This document shows positions 29,745 through 34,417 of a stretch of DNA of 34,417 bases, piece by piece (the first letter of the stretch is position 1; every line of letters begins with the position of its first letter). This DNA is from Actinomycetota bacterium. GTDB lineage: Bacteria; Actinomycetota; Actinomycetes; Actinomycetales; Microbacteriaceae. The position numbers and the translations under genes are program-made. The notes under the pieces were generated by a model. That model did no database searches and was not told the DNA's origin. It saw only the letters and a program-made list of their open reading frames with translations. The stretch lies in the NCBI GenBank assembly GCA_018268515.1, contig JAFDWK010000078.1, positions 3,097-37,513 on the forward strand, given 5' to 3'.

Positions 29745-31916
29745 ATGAGCACCCTTCACCTGCGTTCCGACACCGTCAGCGTTCTTCTCGGCACCGGATC
29801 CGATGACGCTCCCCAGGCGGAGATCATCCACTGGGGCCCCGTGATCGCGGATGTCGACGCCGACCTGCGACTCGTCGCACCACCGGTTCCGCACTCGACC
29901 CTCGACGTCCCCGTCGTCGCAGGGCTCGTGCCCCAGGCATCATCGGGCTGGCTCGGCCGGCCGGGCCTGCGCGGCAGCAGGGACGGCCTGTCCTTCTCAC
30001 CCGCCCTGCGGCTGACCGACCTGACGCCCACCGCGGACGGCCGCGGCGCCCGCGTCGTCCACACCGACGATGCGGCCGGCCTCGAGGTCGCTCACGATCT
30101 CCTGCTCCACCCCGACGGCATGCTCGAGATCACCGCCGAGATCGTCAACCGCGGGGATGCTCCCTACCGGCTCGATGAGCTCGCCCTCGTCCTGCCCGTT
30201 CCCGCGACGGCGAGCGAGCTCCTCGACCTCTCCGGCCGCTGGTGCCGTGAACAGCACCCCCGCCGGCATCCCGTGCAGGACGGCACCTGGGTGCGATCCG
30301 GTCGGCATGCCCGCACGGGTCACGACTCGTCGCTGCTGGTCGCCGTGGGCACGCCCGGTTTCGGCAATAGGCACGGACGCGTGTGGGCGACCCACTTCGC
30401 GTGGTCCGGCGACCGCGAGCAGTACCTCGACGCGGTGGTCGACGGGCGGCGGATGCTCGGCGCTTCGGAACTGCTCGGGTCGGGCGAGGTCGCCCTGGCG
30501 GCCGGGGAGACCTACCGCACCCCGACGCTGTTCGCGGCATACTCCGACACCGGCATCGACGGCATCACCGACACGTTCTACCGCTGGTTCCGCAGCCGTG
30601 GGTCGCATGTCGCACGTCCCCGGCCGGTCGTCCTGAACACCTGGGAGGCGGTGTACTTCGACCACCGGCTCGAACCGCTCACCGAGCTCGCCGACCGCGC
30701 CGCTGCGGTCGGCGTGGAACGATTCGTCCTCGATGACGGGTGGTTCCGCGGCCGTCGCGACGACACGGCAGGGCTCGGCGACTGGTACGTCGATGAGGAG
30801 CGCTGGCCCGACGGACTCGGCCCGCTGATCGACGCCGTTCACGAGCGGGGCATGGAGTTCGGGCTGTGGGTCGAGCCGGAGATGGTCAACCCCGATTCCG
30901 ACGTCGCACGCGAACACCCCGAGTGGATCAGCCGGCCCACCGTCGCCGTCCCCCCGGCCGCGGGCGGCCGGGTGCCGCTCCCGTGGCGCCACCAGCAGGT
31001 GCTCGACCTCACCAACCCGCACGCATGGCAGTACGTGTACGACCGTATGCACGCGCTCCTCGGCGAGTACCGGATCGCCTACCTGAAGTGGGACCACAAC
31101 CGCGACCTGTCCGAAGCCGGGCATGAGGGCAGGCCGTCCGTCCATGCCCAGACGCTTGCGGTCTATCGGCTGATCGACGCGCTGAAGGCGGCCCACCCGT
31201 CCGTGGAGATCGAGTCCTGTGCTTCCGGTGGAGGCCGCGTCGACCTCGGCATCCTCGCCCGCACCGACCGGGTCTGGCCGTCCGACTGCAACGACGCGCT
31301 CGAGCGGCAGACGATCCAGCGCTGGACCCAGGCGGTTCTCCCCCCGGAACTCGTCGGCGCGCACATCGGCCCGGCCCAGGCGCACACCACCGGGCGGGTG
31401 CTCGACATCTCGTTCCGCGCCATCACCGCGCTGTTCGGGCATCTGGGGATCGAATGGGATCTCCGCACTGCGAGCGCGAGCGATCTGCGCGCCCTCACCG
31501 GCATCATCGATCTCTACAAGACGCATCGCGGCCTCCTGCACACGGGCACGCGGGTGAACGCCGATCTCGCCGAGCCCGCCCTCGCGTTCCACGGCGTCGT
31601 GTCTCAGGATCGCAGCGAGGCCCTGTACTCCCTGGCTGCGCTGGGAACCACCGTGGCCGAGATGCCGGGACGCCTCGGGATCCCGGGACTGGATCCCGAA
31701 CGGCGCTACCGGCTGGAGATCGTCTACCCCGCGGCCGGCGAGCTCGATGAGCACGGCGACCATGACTCGCTCGGCCCGTTCATGCAGACCTCGGCGCCGG
31801 CCTGGGTCGCAGGCGGCGCGGAGGCGTCGGGATCGTTCCTCGGCGAGGTCGGGGTATCCATGCCGGTCCTCCGCCCCGAGCACGCGATCCTGCTGCACGT
31901 CACGGCGGTCGGCTGA
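29745..31916 (+). CDS. Alpha-galactosidase, glycoside hydrolase family 36
   Basis: A 723-residue GH36 enzyme that releases terminal alpha-galactose from oligosaccharides. An N-terminal beta-sandwich (1-~285) is followed by the TIM barrel: TWEAVYFD, FVLDDGWFRGRRDD, FGLWVEPEMVNPDSD, the nucleophile in YLKWDHNRD (Asp450), ESCASGGGRVD, and the acid/base in VWPSDCND (probably Asp514). A C-terminal beta domain completes the family's normal length. No signal peptide, so it acts in the cytoplasm on imported sugar. ATG 29745 with a weak GAGAAAG; the frame's earlier part runs through the hairpin and is not coding. Last gene of the plus arm. Confidence 0.95.
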   Translation: MSTLHLRSDTVSVLLGTGSDDAPQAEIIHWGPVIADVDADLRLVAPPVPHSTLDVPVVAGLVPQASSGWLGRPGLRGSRDGLSFSPALRLTDLTPTADGRGARVVHTDDAAGLEVAHDLLLHPDGMLEITAEIVNRGDAPYRLDELALVLPVPATASELLDLSGRWCREQHPRRHPVQDGTWVRSGRHARTGHDSSLLVAVGTPGFGNRHGRVWATHFAWSGDREQYLDAVVDGRRMLGASELLGSGEVALAAGETYRTPTLFAAYSDTGIDGITDTFYRWFRSRGSHVARPRPVVLNTWEAVYFDHRLEPLTELADRAAAVGVERFVLDDGWFRGRRDDTAGLGDWYVDEERWPDGLGPLIDAVHERGMEFGLWVEPEMVNPDSDVAREHPEWISRPTVAVPPAAGGRVPLPWRHQQVLDLTNPHAWQYVYDRMHALLGEYRIAYLKWDHNRDLSEAGHEGRPSVHAQTLAVYRLIDALKAAHPSVEIESCASGGGRVDLGILARTDRVWPSDCNDALERQTIQRWTQAVLPPELVGAHIGPAQAHTTGRVLDISFRAITALFGHLGIEWDLRTASASDLRALTGIIDLYKTHRGLLHTGTRVNADLAEPALAFHGVVSQDRSEALYSLAALGTTVAEMPGRLGIPGLDPERRYRLEIVYPAAGELDEHGDHDSLGPFMQTSAPAWVAGGAEASGSFLGEVGVSMPVLRPEHAILLHVTAVG

Positions 31917-31957
31917 CGCCGAGCGGATCGACGTCACGAGGATACCCGGGGCGCACC

Positions 31958-31995
31958 GCGCCCGACTCGACCCGACAATCGGGCGAGTCGGGCGC
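31958..31995 (+). terminator. Terminator hairpin of the galactoside operon
   Basis: Outer 12-bp stem GCGCCCGACTCG (31958-31969) with CGAGTCGGGCGC (31984-31995), one bulged A, then an inner 5-bp stem CCCGA/TCGGG around a CAA loop. Perfect apart from the bulge, 41 nt after the stop codon. No T-tract, as is usual for actinobacterial terminators. Confidence 0.75.
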
Positions 31996-32226
31996 TGGCA
32001 GGCCCACGGGAACGGCGGCCCTGTTCCGGCGGTTGGCGGTCTCGACAGACGTTCAATGCACTCGCAAAAGGCGTGCCGGTTGCGCGTCGATCCAGCTCAG
32101 GCGCCAAGCTGGCAGGCTGCAGGGGAGACCATGCGCAGACGGCTCGTCTCCAACCCCGGAGACTAGAGCGGCTCTCGGGCGGTCGCCTGCGTCCGGTCCG
32201 GATCCGGGGGACCCGGTTCCGCCGTC

Positions 32227-32268
32227 CGGTTCCTGAGCGCCCTTCCATCTCGCGGCGCTCAGGAACCG
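32227..32268. terminator. Bidirectional hairpin before DUF488 stop
   Basis: Perfect 14-bp stem CGGTTCCTGAGCGC (32227-32240) with GCGCTCAGGAACCG (32255-32268) and a 14-nt loop. It ends 8 nt before the stop of the convergent DUF488 gene and probably terminates it, with a possible second role for read-through from the left. Confidence 0.7.
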
Positions 32269-32276
32269 CCGTCGCG

Positions 32277-32660
32277 TCATCCGGATCCGCTCAGCACCTG
32301 CTGCAGCACGGTGGCCTCGCTGATGTCGGAGCGCTTGGCCGCGGTCAGCAGCGTGACCGGGCCCTGCTGCACGAGTGCGCGCAGCCCGGCGAGCACCTCG
32401 GCCTGCCCGGGGTCGGTGAGCTCGGCGCGATAGCGCTGCGCGAACTCGGGGAACTTCTCCGGATCGTGCGCGTACCACTGCCGCAGCTCGGTCGACGGCG
32501 CCACGTCCTTGCACCACTCGTGCAGCGCGGCGCGCTCCTTGCTCACGCCGCGCGGCCACAGCCGGTCCACCAGCACCCGGGCGCCGTCGTCCGGCTCCGG
32601 CTCGTCGTAGATCCGCCGCACCCGCACGCGGAATCCGCTGTCGTTCGTCGTCGCGGTCAT
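32277..32660 (-). CDS. DUF488 family protein
   Basis: A 127-residue DUF488 protein. The signature RVLVDRLWPRGVSKERA is complete, followed by LHEWCKDVAPSTELRQWY, FPEFAQRYRAEL and VTLLTAAKRSDISEATVL. Function unknown for the family. ATG 32660 with GAGG upstream is preferred over a frame beginning at 32726. Single gene, 161 nt from the upstream MetX-like stop. Confidence 0.9.
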   Translation of the reverse strand: MTATTNDSGFRVRVRRIYDEPEPDDGARVLVDRLWPRGVSKERAALHEWCKDVAPSTELRQWYAHDPEKFPEFAQRYRAELTDPGQAEVLAGLRALVQQGPVTLLTAAKRSDISEATVLQQVLSGSG

Positions 32661-32821
32661 CACTGCCTCGCTGATCTTCCTGCGCGGCACCGGTTCGCGC
32701 GCTGCGCTCCTCTGATCAGCTTGCACCTCACCGCCCAGGAACGCACGGATTCCGCGCGCCCCGATGGGCGGAGCGGATCCGCTGGCCGGCCCCCGTCTCG
32801 AACAGCCTCAGCTCGTCCTGC

Positions 32822-33889
32822 TCATCGCGGATCGCCGACGGGCGTGGCAAGCAGCTCGGCCAGGTGCGCATCGACCTGGGGGATGAACCCCGGGTCGACG
32901 GCGAACAGGCCCAGGTGGCCGTGGACATCCTCAATCACCCGCAGCTCACTGCCAGGCACGAGTGCCTGTTCGGCGGCGCAATCGCGCACCGGGAAGAACA
33001 TGTCCTCGCTGATGGGCATCACGAACATCTTCGCGGTGATGAGCGCCAGCGCCGCGGCGAGGTCGCCGCCGGTGTGGCGTGAGACGTCGCCGCGCTGCCA
33101 CTTCCAGGCCATCGCAAGCAGGTCGTTGGGATCCATCGCGGTGAAGTAGGGCTCGAGGAAACCGGTGAGGAACGCCTCCTTGGACGCGAAGCCGAGCGCG
33201 GCCCACTTCTCCTGCTTCCAGAACTCGGTGGAGAAGCCCATCGTGCCCCAGAGGTGCGCGTGCCGGGTCAGCCCGCCGACGACATCGGTGTTCGAGGCGT
33301 ACTCACCGCCGTTCCAGCCCGGATCCGACCACAGCTGCTCGTTGAGCGTCTCGGTGAAGAGGAAGTCGTGCGGGGTGTTCTTCGCGGTGCCGGCGATGGG
33401 GGCGGCACGACGCACCTTGTCGGGGAAGCGCACCGCCCACTCGTACGTCTGCTGCGCGCCCATCGACCCGCCCACCACGAGAGCCAGCCGGTCGATGCCG
33501 AAGTGCTCGCGCAGCAGCCGTTCCTGGGCGACCACGTCGTCACCGATGCGCACCTGGGGGAACTTCGACATCGAGATCGAGTCGTCGTCGGTGTTGTGCG
33601 GCGAGGTGGACAGTCCGTTGCCGATCTGGTTGACGCAGACGATGAAATACCGTGACGGGTCGAGCGCGTGGCCTTCTCCGACATAGGCGTCGGCCCAGAT
33701 CTGATGCGTGCCCGAATACCAGGTGGGGATGAGGATCGCGTTGTCCTTCGCCGCATTGAGCGTTCCCCACGTGCGCACGGCGAGCCTCAGGTCGGGGATG
33801 ACCCCGCCCTCCTCGAGATCGAGCCGGCCCACCGGGATCAACTCGAAGTCCTTGTGCACGGCATCGGTGTAGAACGGGTTGTCGATCAT
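32822..33889 (-). CDS. MetX-like alpha/beta-fold acyltransferase or hydrolase
   Basis: A 355-residue alpha/beta-hydrolase-fold protein of the homoserine O-acetyltransferase-like family. The nucleophile elbow is VVGGSMGAQQTYEWA (Ser142), the active-site segments NGLSTSPHNTDDD and PISEDMFFP follow, and the catalytic His is in VHGHLGLFA (His325). The N-terminal FELIPVGRLDLEEGGVIPDLRLAVRTWG is typical of the MetX superfamily. No methionine gene is nearby, and many such relatives are not true homoserine acetyltransferases, so no symbol is given. ATG 33889 is chosen for the start of similarity; a longer frame to 33922 exists. Confidence 0.82.
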   Translation of the reverse strand: MIDNPFYTDAVHKDFELIPVGRLDLEEGGVIPDLRLAVRTWGTLNAAKDNAILIPTWYSGTHQIWADAYVGEGHALDPSRYFIVCVNQIGNGLSTSPHNTDDDSISMSKFPQVRIGDDVVAQERLLREHFGIDRLALVVGGSMGAQQTYEWAVRFPDKVRRAAPIAGTAKNTPHDFLFTETLNEQLWSDPGWNGGEYASNTDVVGGLTRHAHLWGTMGFSTEFWKQEKWAALGFASKEAFLTGFLEPYFTAMDPNDLLAMAWKWQRGDVSRHTGGDLAAALALITAKMFVMPISEDMFFPVRDCAAEQALVPGSELRVIEDVHGHLGLFAVDPGFIPQVDAHLAELLATPVGDPR

Positions 33890-34018
33890 GGCGCCACTCC
33901 TTCGTGGTCGGTACGGGATCACATCAGGATCCCGCCGCGCGGGCGCATGCGAAACCGACAGCGCGACGCGGTCGCGCGTCTTCGACCCGCCATTTGTCGG
34001 TCGGGCCGTGTCGGCACC

Positions 34019-34417
34019 TCAGCCCGAGCCGGATACCGCGACCGGCGCCGGCAGTTCGAGCACGTGGGAGGTGCGCACCCGCCACCGCAGCAGCGCGACG
34101 GCCGCCCTCGCCCGTCCCCAGCCGTCGAGCGGCGAGTAGCCCAGCTCCGACGTGATCGTCTCGACTCTTGCGGCCATGGTGCTGTGGTGGACGCCGGCGA
34201 TGCGCGCCGCGTCGCGGACCGAGGTCGAACGCACCAGCGCATCGAGCGTGGTGAGCGCCCACGGCAGCTGTGCGAGCCGGGAGACAGCGGTCTCGTCGGC
34301 GTCCAGCCTCGGACGGATCGGCTGGTCGGCGAGCGTTTCCGCCAGCACGCCGAGGTCGTCGGCGCGGGCGATGCCGTCGACGGCGGTGTCGGCGAGGCGC
34401 AGTGCGACCACGGCGGT
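34019..34417 (-). CDS. PucR/CdaR-type regulator, C-terminal part (runs off the window)
   Basis: The last ~133 residues of a regulator with a PucR-family C-terminal helix-turn-helix (LTTLDALVRSTSVRDAARIAGVHHSTMAARVETITSELG, then GRARAAVALLRWRV). The frame is open to the window edge, so the N-terminal sensory part lies outside. Such regulators often control purine or related nitrogen metabolism; the target here may be the adjacent MetX-like gene, 129 nt downstream on the same strand. Confidence 0.8.
   Translation of the reverse strand, partial: TAVVALRLADTAVDGIARADDLGVLAETLADQPIRPRLDADETAVSRLAQLPWALTTLDALVRSTSVRDAARIAGVHHSTMAARVETITSELGYSPLDGWGRARAAVALLRWRVRTSHVLELPAPVAVSGSG

Larger units (their letters stand above)
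31917..32276. other. Intergenic region after the alpha-galactosidase gene
   Basis: No supported gene in 360 bases. It starts and ends with hairpins (31958-31995 and 32227-32268). The middle (about 31996-32220) has short open frames on both strands without recognisable protein sequence or a ribosome-binding site. I looked for a tRNA and found no acceptor/T-loop pattern. Confidence 0.5.

Noticed and set aside
29997-31937. 646-codon minus-strand frame
   Set aside because: Opposite the GH36 gene, whose catalytic motifs are intact.
31996-32220. Possible tRNA or small RNA in the gap after the alpha-galactosidase gene
   Set aside because: No acceptor stem, T-loop or anticodon arm could be fitted.

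Overview
The window comes from a high-GC actinobacterium. GC-rich third codon positions, tightly overlapping ATGA gene junctions, a strong excess of GGATCC hexamers and the families present (an ECF42-like sigma factor with a DGPF/YciI partner, a GH36/ABC sugar operon, DUF6194 and Imm-5-like proteins) point to Microbacteriaceae, most likely Microbacterium or a close relative. This placement is inferred from style and gene families, not from a marker gene. No rRNA, tRNA, CRISPR array, transposase or phage gene was found.

Layout. (1) 17-6951, minus: a seven-gene operon joining a branched-chain-amino-acid-type ABC transporter (binding lipoprotein, fused LivH-LivM permease, LivG, LivF) to a luciferase-like monooxygenase, a CMD-domain protein and an AhpD-like protein. 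It looks like uptake plus oxidation of an unidentified small molecule. (2) 7273-9774: a DUF4386 membrane protein divergent from its likely TetR regulator, a truncated alpha/beta-hydrolase remnant, and a cupin/S4-domain gene pair. (3) 9865-11925: a membrane protein broken by a frameshift next to a 28-bp direct repeat, then a MazF-type toxin and MazE-like antitoxin with a palindromic operator. (4) 12210-14470: a small membrane protein, NarL-type histidine kinase and response regulator, preceded by a tandem palindrome. (5) 14647-16285: ECF42-like sigma factor and DGPF/YciI partner, with a promoter resembling the published ECF42 motif. (6) 16402-18903: a double-MerR regulator divergent from a DUF6194/Imm-5-like pair, then a degenerate stretch with a small acidic protein lacking a normal start codon, a repeat element and a truncated ORF.

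(7) 18993-22310: a three-gene operon (atypical MBL-fold protein, SnoaL-like protein, lactonase-type MBL hydrolase) divergent from a TetR regulator, with two near-identical operators in the shared spacer. (8) 22479-31916: a galactoside locus. A minus-strand arm (Gfo/Idh oxidoreductase, LacI regulator, GT-C glycosyltransferase) diverges from a plus-strand arm (two ABC permeases, sugar-binding lipoprotein, GH36 alpha-galactosidase). Two LacI-type operators lie in the spacer and a strong hairpin separates the binding-protein and alpha-galactosidase genes. (9) 32277-34417, minus: DUF488 protein, MetX-like alpha/beta-fold acyltransferase or hydrolase, and the C-terminal end of a PucR/CdaR-type regulator that runs off the right edge.

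Most genes are ordinary metabolic or regulatory genes. The observations most worth following are the LIV-transporter/monooxygenase operon, the frameshift beside the 28-bp repeat, the small ORF with a strong ribosome-binding site but an ACG start, the sigma-factor promoter, the tandem operators, and the atypical MBL and Gfo/Idh proteins.
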